DNA of 46,866 nucleotides from Comamonadaceae bacterium CG12_big_fil_rev_8_21_14_0_65_59_15 (GTDB lineage: Bacteria > Pseudomonadota > Gammaproteobacteria > Burkholderiales > Burkholderiaceae_C): NCBI GenBank assembly GCA_002786915.1, contig PCUV01000079.1:742-47607 (forward strand). The letters run 5' to 3'. Positions 8,049-18,479 of the stretch are shown here, piece by piece. Made by a program: the position numbers and the translations under genes. The number at the start of each line of letters is the position of its first letter. Position 1 is the first letter of the stretch. The notes under the pieces were generated by a model. That model was not told the DNA's origin. It saw only the letters and a list, made by a program, of their open reading frames with translations, and searched no databases.

Positions 8049-9272
8049 TCAGGCATGGCGGCCAATGTCGGGCCAGCGCTGGTGCAGCCACAGCCAGGCC
8101 AGCAAGCCCACCAGCATCATTGCCAGCGACGCGCCCGCCAACCCCAGCGTGGAATGCATCACCAGCGGCGCAATCACACCTGCCACCACGCCGTTGGCGC
8201 TTGACGCGACAAACGCCTGCAAGCTGGAAGCCATGCCGCGCCGCTCTGGGTGCAGGTCCAGCACCAGTAGCGTGACCACCGGCACCATCAACGCCCAACC
8301 AAAGGCAAAAATCATCACCGGAAACAGTGCCCAACTCACATGCGCATGGAACAGCGCATTGGCCAACAGGTTCAGCAGTGCAATGGCCAGCATGATGGAA
8401 AAACCATACTTGATCTGCTGTTTGGGTGCCAGTCGTCCGGCCATGCGCCCACTCACCCAGGCGCCGCCCATGATGCCGCTGATGGTGAGCACAAAGAACC
8501 AGAAAAACTGCGTCGGTGCCAGCGCCAGATGCTGCCCCAGAAAGGCCGGTGCCGACAACACGTACAGAAACATGCCGTTGAACGGAATGCCGCTGGCCAG
8601 CGCCAGCAGCAAAAACCGCGGGTCCAGTCCGAGTTGCCAGTAGCCTTGCATCAGGTTGCGCACGTTCAGCGGTTGGCGTTGTGACAGGTGCAGAGTTTCG
8701 GGCAGCAGCCGGTAGTTGGCCGCCCACAGCACGCCACCCACCAGCGTCAAAAACCAGAACACGCTGTGCCAACCCAGGCTGGCAAAGAGTGCGCCGCCGA
8801 TCATGGGTGCCACGGCGGGTGCCACGCCAAAGTAGATGGTGATCTGGCTCATCACCTTTTGCGCCTGCGCGGGCGGGAACATGTCGCGCACCACGGCGCG
8901 CGACACCACAATGCCCGCACCCGTGGTGAGCCCCTGCACCGCCCTGAAAAACACCAGTTGCCCGATGCTTTGCGACAAGGCGCAGCCCATCGACGCCAAG
9001 GCAAACGCCGCCAACCCCCACAACACCACGGGCCGACGCCCCACACTGTCAGAGATGGCGCCATGAAACAGACTCATGAAGGCAAAGCCGAACAGGTACG
9101 CCGACAGCGTTTGCTGCATTTGTACCGGCGTGGCCTCCAGCGACTGCGCAATACCGGCAAACGCCGGGATGTAGGTGTCGATGGAAAATGGCCCCAGCAT
9201 GGCCAGTACCGCCAGCAAGACAGCCAGCGCCCAGCGCGGTCCGCGCCAGAGTTGCTGTGCGTCAGGATTCAA
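8049..9272 (-). CDS. Bcr/CflA-family MFS multidrug efflux transporter
   Basis: A 407-residue protein with 12 predicted membrane segments. It has the Bcr/CflA hallmarks near the N-terminus: L-G-P-F-S-I-D-T-Y-I-P-A-F (about 26-38), the MFS motif A loop G-A-I-S-D-S-V-G-R-R-P-V (about 72-83), and RAVQGLTTGAGIVVSRAVVRDMF (about 110-132). The family exports drugs such as bicyclomycin, sulfonamides and chloramphenicol by proton antiport; the actual substrate cannot be read here. The only start that preserves the N-terminal region is a TTG at 9272, without a visible Shine-Dalgarno; the next in-frame ATG would cut into the first membrane segment. Confidence 0.9.
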   Translation of the reverse strand: MNPDAQQLWRGPRWALAVLLAVLAMLGPFSIDTYIPAFAGIAQSLEATPVQMQQTLSAYLFGFAFMSLFHGAISDSVGRRPVVLWGLAAFALASMGCALSQSIGQLVFFRAVQGLTTGAGIVVSRAVVRDMFPPAQAQKVMSQITIYFGVAPAVAPMIGGALFASLGWHSVFWFLTLVGGVLWAANYRLLPETLHLSQRQPLNVRNLMQGYWQLGLDPRFLLLALASGIPFNGMFLYVLSAPAFLGQHLALAPTQFFWFFVLTISGIMGGAWVSGRMAGRLAPKQQIKYGFSIMLAIALLNLLANALFHAHVSWALFPVMIFAFGWALMVPVVTLLVLDLHPERRGMASSLQAFVASSANGVVAGVIAPLVMHSTLGLAGASLAMMLVGLLAWLWLHQRWPDIGRHA

Positions 9273-9313
9273 GGCAAAACCAGTAACTGTTAGCGAGTGA
9301 TGGCGGGCACAGC

Positions 9314-9790
9314 TTAGTGTGACACACCCACCAGCGTCACTACCACAATGGCCACACCCAGCACCAGATTGATTGCCACCCAGTTGCGAATCTGCCCCAG
9401 CGCCAGTGCGCCGTCAGACCAGTCAGATGCGCTCACCGCCTGGCCCAGGCGCCGGTACAGCACCCAGCGGATGTAGGCAAAAATCAGCACCATCACGCCG
9501 CCCAGTGTAGACATGATCATCCACTCCAGTGGCATCGCAAAATGACCGCCGGCCTGCACCACCTGCCGGGCTACCTGGCCAATCAGCCAGGTGCCTGAAC
9601 CCAGTGACAGGATGGCTACCAGCAGCACTGCATTGAAAAACCGCCCCAGCACGGCATGCATCAGGCGCACCCGCAGCGCGGGTTCAAGCTGTGCCACGGC
9701 CGGGCGCAAAAAGAAATGGGAAAACACCATGCCGCCAATCCAGACCACGGCGGCCAGCAGGTGAAGGGTTTTCAGCAAAGGGTAAAGCAT
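9314..9790 (-). CDS. CopD-like integral membrane protein
   Basis: A 158-residue protein with four hydrophobic segments. It begins M-L-Y-P-L-L-K-T-L-H-L-L-A-A-V-V-W-I-G-G-M-V-F, matching the CopD-domain pattern with conserved His10 and the WIGG turn. Similar small membrane proteins are common in Betaproteobacteria; a link to copper or haem is only by family name. ATG 9790 is chosen over an upstream alternative start at 9856, which would add a hydrophilic tail. It is divergent from groES, with the heat-shock regulatory region between them. Confidence 0.78.
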   Translation of the reverse strand: MLYPLLKTLHLLAAVVWIGGMVFSHFFLRPAVAQLEPALRVRLMHAVLGRFFNAVLLVAILSLGSGTWLIGQVARQVVQAGGHFAMPLEWMIMSTLGGVMVLIFAYIRWVLYRRLGQAVSASDWSDGALALGQIRNWVAINLVLGVAIVVVTLVGVSH

Positions 9791-9894
9791 GGATGTCCAG
9801 CGAAAAATTGGAAAGGTGGGAGTGTGCCTGAAGTTGCCGATGGCTGTCGTCACCAAGTTGACGCAAAAATTTCAGGGAATTTGCCGGGACAGGA

Positions 9895-9920
9895 CTTGAA
9901 TCCTGTCCAAACACCCTTAT
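9895..9920 (+). promoter_or_regulatory. Sigma32-type heat-shock promoter of groES-groEL
   Basis: CTTGAA (9895-9900) and CCCTTAT (9914-9920), spaced by 13 bp, resemble the sigma32 consensus (CTTGAA, N11-16, CCCCATNT). The -35 hexamer is the loop of a perfect inverted repeat, GGACAGGA (9887-9894) and TCCTGTCC (9901-9908). The CIRCE operator follows directly, so the promoter combines positive sigma32 and negative HrcA control. Confidence 0.7.
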
Positions 9921-9922
9921 CA

Positions 9923-9949
9923 TTAGCACTCGAAGGCCGTGAGTGCTAG
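9923..9949 (+). promoter_or_regulatory. CIRCE operator (HrcA binding site)
   Basis: TTAGCACTC-N9-GAGTGCTAG, one base short of the perfect CIRCE consensus TTAGCACTC-N9-GAGTGCTAA. It lies about 105 bp upstream of groES, at or near the predicted transcription start. HrcA represses groE at normal temperature through this element. Confidence 0.95.
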
Positions 9950-10053
9950 TAGATTGACGTCTGGTGGCACACAAGCTTCAAAGAAACCTCTTCGCCAGCC
10001 TGTTGCTTGGCGTTTTTGTTTTAACCCTTGTTTCAAAACTTATAGGAGTCCGT

Positions 10054-10347
10054 ATGAAACTTCGTCCCCTGCACGACCGCGTGATTGTCAAACGCGTTGA
10101 AAACGAAACCAAAACCGCTTCGGGCATCGTCATCCCTGACAGCGCTGCTGAAAAACCCGACCAAGGCGAAGTGCTGGCCGTTGGCCCCGGCAAGAAAAAC
10201 GACAAGGGTGAGCTCGGCGCCATGAGCGTCAAGGTGGGCGACCGCGTTTTGTTTGGCAAGTACAGCGGCCAGACCGTCAAGGTTGATGGCGACGAGCTCC
10301 TCGTGATGAAAGAGGATGATTTGTTTGCCGTGGTTGAAACCAAATAA
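10054..10347 (+). CDS. groES: GroES co-chaperonin (Cpn10)
   Basis: A 97-residue protein starting [16 protein letters not shown], the typical GroES N-terminus, with the mobile loop region [18 protein letters not shown] (about 16-33) and the end [16 protein letters not shown]. It forms the heptameric lid of the GroEL cage in the cytoplasm. ATG 10054 has the Shine-Dalgarno TAGGAG; the frame is open further upstream but that stretch is leader. It is co-transcribed with groEL behind the sigma32/CIRCE region, with 142 bp between the genes. Confidence 0.97.
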   Translation: MKLRPLHDRVIVKRVENETKTASGIVIPDSAAEKPDQGEVLAVGPGKKNDKGELGAMSVKVGDRVLFGKYSGQTVKVDGDELLVMKEDDLFAVVETK

Positions 10348-10408
10348 TTTTGCGGGACTGATCGACAGACTTGCGAAGCAAACTGTCGCTCTGTCCTCAA
10401 CTCATTAA

Positions 10409-10468
10409 AAAATATCACTTTTATAGCTGCTTGCGCTTATCTCATAAGGGCTAGCAGCCAATTTCACT
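10409..10468 (+). repeat. Dispersed palindromic repeat between groES and groEL
   Basis: An imperfect hairpin: GCTGCT-T-GC-G-CTTAT, loop CTC, ATAAG-G-GC-T-AGCAGC, flanked by AT-rich ends. The same motif (TAGCTGCTTGCGC ... AAGGGCTAGCAGCCAAATTT-like) recurs in this window at about 1287-1334, 2081-2147, 45651-45702 and 46740-46790. In the groE mRNA it would form a stem-loop between the two cistrons and could affect processing or the GroES:GroEL ratio (inference). Confidence 0.75.
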
Positions 10469-10471
10469 TAA

Positions 10472-12148
<1,677 letters not shown>

Positions 12149-12197
12149 TTGCCCGCTAGAGTCTGAAAGCTTCAGCACTCAGGCCGACGCCCTACAG

Positions 12198-12231
12198 CCC
12201 CGTCAGGTATCCAGCCTGACGGGGTTTTTTT
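12198..12231 (+). terminator. Intrinsic terminator of groES-groEL
   Basis: A perfect 10-bp stem, CCCCGTCAGG (12198-12207) with CCTGACGGGG (12215-12224), a 7-nt loop and seven T residues. It ends the heat-shock operon and appears to be the insertion target of the adjacent group II intron remnant. Confidence 0.95.
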
Positions 12232-12235
12232 CTTG

Positions 12236-12600
12236 GTGCGCCCGGCAGGGCGCATTTGCCTGGAGGTGAAAGTCCTCTGCTCGCCCAGCAAGGGGAAGAG
12301 TTGGACGATCTAACCTTAATCGTTAGTTGACGGCAAGGTTTTCGCGGGTGACTGCGAACCTGAAGGAAGCCCGATGGCAAAGCGCTGGCCCGACTTCAGG
12401 CGAGCGGATACGAGGCGTTGCAATGGGATGTGATGGCCGAATGAGGCGCAGACGTCGAAATGCCTGATTCGACGCTATTCGGAAAAGATTGCGCATTAAA
12501 AATGGTTTGGTTTTAGGTGAGCACGACCGATGGATGCCGTTCAACCACCGATACCCACCGCTTGTCGGCTGTTGCCTGACTTCGGCCGCGCACGGCACTA
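12236..12600 (+). mobile_element. Group II intron 5' remnant (probably class C), no reverse transcriptase
   Basis: The 12149-12686 interval has no gene. Five bases after the terminator T-tract a typical intron 5' end, GTGCGCCCGGCAGGGCGCAT, begins, followed by the domain I hallmark GGAGGTGAAAGTCCTC, then AGCAAGGGGAAGAG, CTGAAGGAAGCCCGATGGCAAAG and GGATACGAGGC. These are group II intron domain I/early-core signatures. Class C introns are known to insert after intrinsic terminators, which fits exactly. No reverse-transcriptase frame and no recognisable domain V/VI are present, so it is a 3'-truncated, immobile relic. The 3' limit is uncertain (about 12600). Confidence 0.75.
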
Positions 12601-12686
12601 TTCTGATCGTGCGGATTGAAGTCTTGCAATGGCGTTAAGTTGTTGGGGCGGCGTCTGCCATACGGGAACATTCAGGAGCATTCAAC

Positions 12687-13238
12687 ATGCGAAAAGTTGG
12701 TGAAAGTGGCTTTACCTTGATCGAGTTGCTGGTGACGCTGGCAATTGTGGTTGTCTTGGTGGCACTGGCCGCGCCCAGCTTTCAGCAATTGCTGGCCTCT
12801 ACAAGCATGACCTCGCAGGCCAATGAGTTTCTCGCGGCGTTGAACTACACACGCTCTGAGGCGGTCAAGCGCAATACGCAGGTTGCCATGTGCAAAAGCA
12901 GTACTGGCACGGCTTGTGTGACCGCCGGTGGCTGGCAGCAAGGCTGGATTATTTTTATGGACCCAACCAACAGTGGTTCGTTGCAAGTTGTCGATAACGC
13001 CACCGATATTTTGCGGGTACACGCGGCTCTGAGCGGTGGCAGCACGCTGGTGGGACAAATCGGCGTAGCTGATTATGTTGCTTACCTCCCCAATGGTCAG
13101 TCGTCGCAATCCGGGCGCTGGGATCTGTGTAGCGTGGCGGCTGTGGTGGCCGGTCGGGACGTCACCTTGAGCGCTGGCTCCGGTCGCGCCAGTGTTGCCA
13201 AAGACGGCCCACCTGCGGCACATTGCAATGGCGAATGA
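12687..13238 (+). CDS. fimT: GspH/FimT-type minor pseudopilin
   Basis: A 183-residue type IV pilin-like protein with a short leader cleaved by PilD between Gly8 and Phe9 (ESG/FTLIELLVTLAIVVVLVALAAP), with Glu at position +5 of the mature protein. The body fits the GspH/FimT domain: SQANEFLAALNYTRSEAVKRNTQV (about 37-60) and later W-Q-Q-G-W-I-I-F. It probably belongs to the pilus-tip initiation complex with PilV, PilW, PilX and PilY1. The start at 12687 has a CAGGAG Shine-Dalgarno. It is the first gene of the pil cluster; fimT versus fimU cannot be decided by sight. Confidence 0.85.
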   Translation: MRKVGESGFTLIELLVTLAIVVVLVALAAPSFQQLLASTSMTSQANEFLAALNYTRSEAVKRNTQVAMCKSSTGTACVTAGGWQQGWIIFMDPTNSGSLQVVDNATDILRVHAALSGGSTLVGQIGVADYVAYLPNGQSSQSGRWDLCSVAAVVAGRDVTLSAGSGRASVAKDGPPAAHCNGE

Positions 13239-13252
13239 CTAAGGAGTATTGA

Positions 13253-13687
13253 ATGATGCGTCAACAAGCAGGTACGTCTTTGATAGAAATTCTGGTCACT
13301 ATTTTGATTGTCAGCTTTGGCCTGCTCGGCGTTGCTGGTGTGGTGGGCAACGGGTTGAAAAATAACCACAGCTCGTATGGGCGCACGCAAGCCAGCATTC
13401 TGGCGGCGGACATCATCGACCGCATGCGTGCCAACCGCCGTGAAGCTGAGAGTATTGGCGCACCCTATGACATTGTGCTGGTTGATCCCTCGCCCACCGG
13501 TACCAGCATTGCCGAGCAAGACCTGAATGCCTGGCGCACGACACTGGCATCGACCTTACCTTTAGGCACTGGTGCGATTAGTATGAACGCTGCCACAAAA
13601 AAAGTGACGGTGACGGTGCAATGGGATGATTCCCGTGGTACCGGTGGCCACAGTATCCAGACCTTTGTGATGGAGACGCGGCTATGA
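13253..13687 (+). CDS. pilV: PilV minor pilin
   Basis: A 144-residue minor pilin with prepilin site Gly7/Thr8 (AG/TSLIEILVTILIVSFGLLGVAG) and Glu at +5. The helix followed by the SYGRTQASILAADIIDRMRANRREA stretch (about 43-67) is typical of PilV. It primes assembly of type IV pili together with its neighbours. A TAAGGAG Shine-Dalgarno precedes the two consecutive ATG codons at 13253 and 13256. It ends 4 bp inside pilW (ATGA-type overlap). Confidence 0.88.
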   Translation: MMRQQAGTSLIEILVTILIVSFGLLGVAGVVGNGLKNNHSSYGRTQASILAADIIDRMRANRREAESIGAPYDIVLVDPSPTGTSIAEQDLNAWRTTLASTLPLGTGAISMNAATKKVTVTVQWDDSRGTGGHSIQTFVMETRL

Positions 13688-14373
13688 AAATCAGCTTGAC
13701 AGTCAAAGGCTTGTCTTCTCAGGCAGGGTTGAGTCTGGTGGAGTTGATGGTCAGCGTGGCGATTGCCCTGGTACTGATGATCGCCCTGATGCAGTTGTTG
13801 CTGGGTACCATGCAAACTGAACGCGTCACGTCGGACGTGTCACGTATGCAGGAGAATGGCAGAAACGCCCTGGAACTGATAGCGCGGGCAGTGCGTCAGG
13901 CGGGTGCGCGTAGCAACGCCGATGTGGCGTTTTCTGGCACGCCAGTCACCGGTGTCGATGGTGCCGGTACTGCGGCCGACAGCATGACCGTGCAATACGA
14001 AGCGCAAGACGGCGGTGAAACGGATTGCACGGGTGCTGTCGTGGCAGCCGGATCGTTGATGACGTACGCGTTTGCGGTGAACACGACCGTCGATCCACCC
14101 ACGCTAACGTGCAATGGCATGACGATGGTTGACAACATTGAAAACCTACAGATTACATATGGCATTGATGCCGACAAAAATGGTGCTATCGAAAGTTATG
14201 TTGATGCACCAACGGCAACCCAGTTTGCACAGGCAGCAGCGCTGCGGGTTGCGCTCACAGTGCGTGGACCCTCCGCTAACATAGCGGTACCAGCCAGTGC
14301 CGCCAGTGCGGCGGACAGTTTTTTGCGCCAGGTTTTTAACGCTACCTTCACCGTCAGAAATCAGGCGGGGTAA
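13684..14373 (+). CDS. pilW: PilW minor pilin
   Basis: A 229-residue protein with prepilin site Gly15/Leu16 (QAG/LSLVELMVSVAIALVLMIALMQ) and Glu at +5. After the helix comes the VSRMQENGRNALELIARAVRQAG segment (about 59-81), characteristic of PilW. The C-terminal half is a pilin-like beta domain with two Cys that could form a disulfide. It overlaps pilV by 4 bp and touches pilX by 1 bp (TAATG), so the cluster is translated in a coupled manner. Confidence 0.88.
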   Translation: MKISLTVKGLSSQAGLSLVELMVSVAIALVLMIALMQLLLGTMQTERVTSDVSRMQENGRNALELIARAVRQAGARSNADVAFSGTPVTGVDGAGTAADSMTVQYEAQDGGETDCTGAVVAAGSLMTYAFAVNTTVDPPTLTCNGMTMVDNIENLQITYGIDADKNGAIESYVDAPTATQFAQAAALRVALTVRGPSANIAVPASAASAADSFLRQVFNATFTVRNQAG

Positions 14374-14954
14374 TGCATATGAAAACCACCCCCACCTTGA
14401 TTCGGCAGCAACGCCAAGCTGGTGCTGTGCTGATTACCGGTCTGATCTTCATGACCTTGGTGATGCTGATCGCCTTGTCGGTGATGCGTAGCGCTACGCT
14501 GGAAGAACGCATGGCAGCCAACTCCCGCAATCGACAGTTGGCGCTGGAAGCCGCTGAGGCCGTGGTGCGAGACGCTGAATTGAGCCTGTTCGCGGCGGCA
14601 CCTTTCAACCCCTTTGATCTTGAGGCGTTTGTCGCGTCTTGCACCGGTGGCTATTGCGCTGCGCCAGCGGCTGGCGACACGCCACGGTGGCAAAGTGCTT
14701 CGACCTGGTCGAATACGGCCAATACAAGGACATTTGCCAATGCCACTTCAAATTTGACTGCCTCACTGGTGGCCAGCCAACCCAGCTACATCGTTGAGTT
14801 GATTGGTCAAGAAGGTGGCCAAACACAACATATTTGTCCCAAGTTGTTGTTTCGTATCACTGCGCGGGGTGTTGGCGTGGATGGTTCAGAGGTATTTGTT
14901 GAAGACATTTACCGGCACCGTCCGGCAACTTTCTCTGACGGAAGTTGCGGTTAA
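14373..14954 (+). CDS. pilX: PilX minor pilin
   Basis: A 193-residue protein with the PilX N-terminal pattern: Q-R-Q-A-G/A-V-L-I-T-G-L-I-F-M-T-L-V-M-L-I-A-L-S-V-M-R (about 13-37), then the conserved LEERMAANSRNRQLALEAAEAVVRDAE (about 42-68). The predicted cleavage is Gly17/Ala18. The +5 residue is Thr rather than Glu, as is usual in PilX/GspK-type tip pilins. Several Cys residues lie in the C-terminal domain. The start at 14373 overlaps the pilW stop; a second ATG lies at codon 3. Confidence 0.87.
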   Translation: MHMKTTPTLIRQQRQAGAVLITGLIFMTLVMLIALSVMRSATLEERMAANSRNRQLALEAAEAVVRDAELSLFAAAPFNPFDLEAFVASCTGGYCAAPAAGDTPRWQSASTWSNTANTRTFANATSNLTASLVASQPSYIVELIGQEGGQTQHICPKLLFRITARGVGVDGSEVFVEDIYRHRPATFSDGSCG

Positions 14955-14984
14955 GGATGCGAGTGAAACCAAAGGAGCATGATC

Positions 14985-17900
14985 ATGTCTAGACTGAAGC
15001 TGCACAAGCTCACCAGAGTGTCGCTGTTGCCGCTGCTGGCCGGTGGTGTGGTGCTGGCGGCAACGCTGTTCAACCCGGATTGGATTAGTTCCACGACCAA
15101 CGCAACACAGCCCGTTGGCTATGTGGGCGCACCCAGTGCGTCGGGGTATTTGCTCACCTCGGCGGCACAAGCGATCTACGCCATCGATTACAGCGCAACC
15201 GACTGGAGCGGCGACTTGCATTCGCGCACGATGGATTCGAATGGAACGCTGCAATTGTCTGATAACTGGGGCAACGGCGCTGCTTACCAGATTGACCAGC
15301 AAGATTACAACACCGGTAGGATGATTGTCACCTACAACAGCTCCGGTGTGCCGTTTCGCTGGGCTAACTTGTCTGCCACGCAAAAAACGGCACTCGACTC
15401 GGCAACCGCCAGCGCTGCCGCCACCTCGCCAGTGTTGGACTATATCCGGGGTCAACGCAGCAATGAATTGCCCAACGGTGCCAACTACCGCGCCAGAAGC
15501 GATGTGCTGGGCGATATCATTCATTCAACCCCCCTGTACTGGAACGACGGTACCAACCAAACCGTGTTTGTGGGTGCCAATGATGGCATGTTGCACGCCA
15601 TCAATGCGGGTGCCTTGCCCGATGGTGGCAAGGAAAGGTTTGCCTTTATTCCTGCGCAGTTGATCGCCAAGTTGCCATTGCTCAAGGCCACGCCTTACAC
15701 CCACCGCTACTTTGTCGATGGGCAACTTGCAGCACGGCGTTACCCGGCCTATACCGAGTCGGGTGGAGCAACACAGGCTGCGCGCAGCATTCTGGTTGCT
15801 GGCTTGGGTGGCGGTGGCAAGGGCCTGTTTGGGTTGGATATCGGTGCCGTGCCCACATCCGAGAGTGACGCCGCCAGCAAGGTGCTTTGGGAAATCAGCA
15901 GTGCCACATCGGGTTTTGCCAACCTGGGCCATACTTACGGTACGCCTATTCTGACCAAACTGCCCAACGGTGACGCGGCGTTGATTTTGGGCAATGGCTA
16001 TAACAACAGTGGTAACGGGCATTCCACTTTATTCATTATCAATCCGCATACCGGCGCCAAAATTGACGAAATTGATGCTGGCACGGGCAGTGTGTCGGCA
16101 CCCAATGGTTTGTCGTCACCAACCATGGTTGACGCTGATCTGGATGGTCGCAGCGATTACGTTTACGCTGGTGATATTGACGGTAATTTGTGGAAGTTTG
16201 ACCTTGCTGCCTCGCCGCGCACGGCGGTCAAGCTGTTCCCTACAACGACAGCGCTGCAAACGACGCCGGCCCAGGCCATTACCATGGCGCCTGGTTTCAG
16301 GGCGCACCCCTTGGGTGGGCGCATGGTCACGTTTGTGACGGGCAAAATCTTTGACAACACCGATGCCAGCGACGCAGCAACGCATTACGCCTACGGCATC
16401 TGGGATCGACCGGCCGCCTATGCTGCCAATGACACGTTGCTAACGCAAAACTTGACTGAAGTAAATTACAGTGGCGTCAGTCCGGCCATTCGGGTACGCA
16501 CCGCCAGCAACAATGTGCCAGACTGGACCACCGGTGCCGGGCATCACATGGGCTGGAAAACTGCTTTGCCTGTGGGGGGTGAGCGGGTGGTCGGGGATGG
16601 TGCTTTCGTAACAGGTGTGGTTTTCCTGTTTTTGTCCACCAACCCGGCCGTCAACACCTCGGAAACGCCGCCTGGGGAAAACTGGTGGATGCAGCTCAAT
16701 GCCCTGACCGGAGGTGACAACGGCCTGGTGCGGTTTGACCTGAATGCAGATTCACATTTCACCGCTGCCGATCAGGTCAGCGGGGTCAGCCCTGTCGGGC
16801 GCAACATGGGTGGCGGTGTGCGCTCGCAGTTGACCGCCTTTACTACCGCCGGGTTCGACATTTACCAGGCCAACTACGACAACAATGGTGATCCGCCGAG
16901 TACCTCTACCACGGCCACGCAGGGTGTCGCCGGAGGCCACTTTGATGAAGACATTTATTACGGATCGGGTGGCACGGCCAGCGCAACCGAGGCCGCCGGG
17001 AGCGTGAAATTTACCTATGCCAGCAGCAGCACTGCAAAAACTGTCTCATTGCTGACCATCACGGCCAACGGCGAAACCGTTTATTCGGGTGCCCCGGGCA
17101 GCAAAAAACCAAGAGACCTGGACGATTTTCTGAATGGCAAATCGTCCACGAATTACACCCTGGTCAAAAATTACGGCGGCAACAATGCAACCGTCGGCAT
17201 TGTGGCCAAGTCCGCGGGTAGCGCGTTGAATGGGCCGGTGACGGTTTCCCTCACGACCACTGGCAGCAGCCCGGGCTTTAGCAAATCGGATTTGACCGGC
17301 GGCACCGATGCCACGGCGGGGGGCGGCGATACCTGTGTCGGCAGTGCCTGCCAATCCAAGCAACACTTTCACCAGTATGACGACAAGTTTGATGTGACCG
17401 GAGTCAATATGCTCAACCCGAGCAGCGCCACGTTGGACCTCAAAGGCGGCGTTCCGTCACTGACGCAAAACTTCAAGGTGATCGTCTCCAACCAGTACCT
17501 CAACCCGGCGGTCAAGTTGCACATTGGCGACCCGAGTTATGTTTACAACCTGGACGCTGGGTATATTGCACTCAAGACTTATCTGACCACTGGCATCCCG
17601 TCTCTGGCAACCCTGCAAACCTATAGGCGTGATCCGGCCACCGCTTGGCCCGGCTCCGCCAGCACCGACGCTGCCAAATTGGCCCAGCCCAAATACATCG
17701 GCAGTCTGGCCATCAATATGCCGATCGATGCCCTAACCGCCAAAGACTGGTGGGGCAATGGTGATGTTCGGGTCGGCTTGCACCCGTCGCAAACTGGTTG
17801 TGTCAAGAAGGCCGCCGGTGACTATGACGGGAACATGTACCAACCGGTGGTTCCGCCAGCGAATGGCGTTGACGGGCCGGGTGTCAATGGTTACTCCAGC

Positions 17901-18479
17901 AGTACGACACCGGCAACAGCCACAGGGGTCAGACACAATGGGGCGCTGACGATTCAGATCATCAGTGACTTGACACCAGATTCAGCATTGGAACTGAGTG
18001 TGCCAGGCCGGCCTGAATATGGCGTGCGGGTCAAGTCTGCACTGTATGGCACGTATGTTTTGGCCGAGTACACCACGTTCTGGCACCACCCCAACGGCAA
18101 GTGCTATAGCGCTTCTGGCTGGACCAAGAACCCAGGTGCCGACAATGGCAGCAGTACTTTGGACACCAAGGCGGTCGGGTCAACCGACCCGAAGATCGGC
18201 AGTTTGGGTACCGCAACACCCGGCACCACGACCACGACGGTGACCAACGCAGACGGCACCACCACCACTACCACGGTTGTGATTGTGCTCAATAGTGATG
18301 GCACTTACACCACGACCACCACCATTACAAATTCTGACGGCGGTAGCAGCAGCACGACGATGACCAACAATACAATCGAAATCGGTGGTTCGGTGGATTC
18401 AAGTGGCGCCATTGGCGGTGGCGTGACTACGCCTCTGGAAGCCTTGGGACGGGTTAACTGGAGAGAATTGCGCAGATGA
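14985..18479 (+). CDS. pilY1: PilY1-type pilus tip adhesin/assembly factor
   Basis: An 1164-residue exported protein. ATG 14985 is chosen because AAGGAG lies 7 nt upstream; the ATG at 14979 is too close to it. The signal peptide covers about residues 1-27. From about 172 the PilY beta-propeller begins ([60 protein letters not shown]) and includes the calcium site D383-x-D385-x-D387-x3-D391 before [16 protein letters not shown]. The N-terminal vWA domain of Pseudomonas PilY1 is absent. The 600 residues after the propeller are of unknown fold and finish with three Thr/Asp-Gly-rich units (about 1075-1130). It caps the pilus with the minor pilins. The stop overlaps the pilE start (ATGA). Confidence 0.92.
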   Translation: MSRLKLHKLTRVSLLPLLAGGVVLAATLFNPDWISSTTNATQPVGYVGAPSASGYLLTSAAQAIYAIDYSATDWSGDLHSRTMDSNGTLQLSDNWGNGAAYQIDQQDYNTGRMIVTYNSSGVPFRWANLSATQKTALDSATASAAATSPVLDYIRGQRSNELPNGANYRARSDVLGDIIHSTPLYWNDGTNQTVFVGANDGMLHAINAGALPDGGKERFAFIPAQLIAKLPLLKATPYTHRYFVDGQLAARRYPAYTESGGATQAARSILVAGLGGGGKGLFGLDIGAVPTSESDAASKVLWEISSATSGFANLGHTYGTPILTKLPNGDAALILGNGYNNSGNGHSTLFIINPHTGAKIDEIDAGTGSVSAPNGLSSPTMVDADLDGRSDYVYAGDIDGNLWKFDLAASPRTAVKLFPTTTALQTTPAQAITMAPGFRAHPLGGRMVTFVTGKIFDNTDASDAATHYAYGIWDRPAAYAANDTLLTQNLTEVNYSGVSPAIRVRTASNNVPDWTTGAGHHMGWKTALPVGGERVVGDGAFVTGVVFLFLSTNPAVNTSETPPGENWWMQLNALTGGDNGLVRFDLNADSHFTAADQVSGVSPVGRNMGGGVRSQLTAFTTAGFDIYQANYDNNGDPPSTSTTATQGVAGGHFDEDIYYGSGGTASATEAAGSVKFTYASSSTAKTVSLLTITANGETVYSGAPGSKKPRDLDDFLNGKSSTNYTLVKNYGGNNATVGIVAKSAGSALNGPVTVSLTTTGSSPGFSKSDLTGGTDATAGGGDTCVGSACQSKQHFHQYDDKFDVTGVNMLNPSSATLDLKGGVPSLTQNFKVIVSNQYLNPAVKLHIGDPSYVYNLDAGYIALKTYLTTGIPSLATLQTYRRDPATAWPGSASTDAAKLAQPKYIGSLAINMPIDALTAKDWWGNGDVRVGLHPSQTGCVKKAAGDYDGNMYQPVVPPANGVDGPGVNGYSSSTTPATATGVRHNGALTIQIISDLTPDSALELSVPGRPEYGVRVKSALYGTYVLAEYTTFWHHPNGKCYSASGWTKNPGADNGSSTLDTKAVGSTDPKIGSLGTATPGTTTTTVTNADGTTTTTTVVIVLNSDGTYTTTTTITNSDGGSSSTTMTNNTIEIGGSVDSSGAIGGGVTTPLEALGRVNWRELRR

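Noticed and set aside
9880..9910. The GGACAGGA-CTTGAA-TCCTGTCC palindrome looks like the T-arm of a minus-strand tRNA
   Set aside because: The loop is six rather than seven bases, position 53 is not G, and no acceptor, anticodon or D-arm can be drawn beside it.
12192..12598. Short minus-strand frames in the groEL-fimT gap
   Set aside because: They overlap the terminator and group II intron remnant, lack ribosome-binding sites and show no protein family features.
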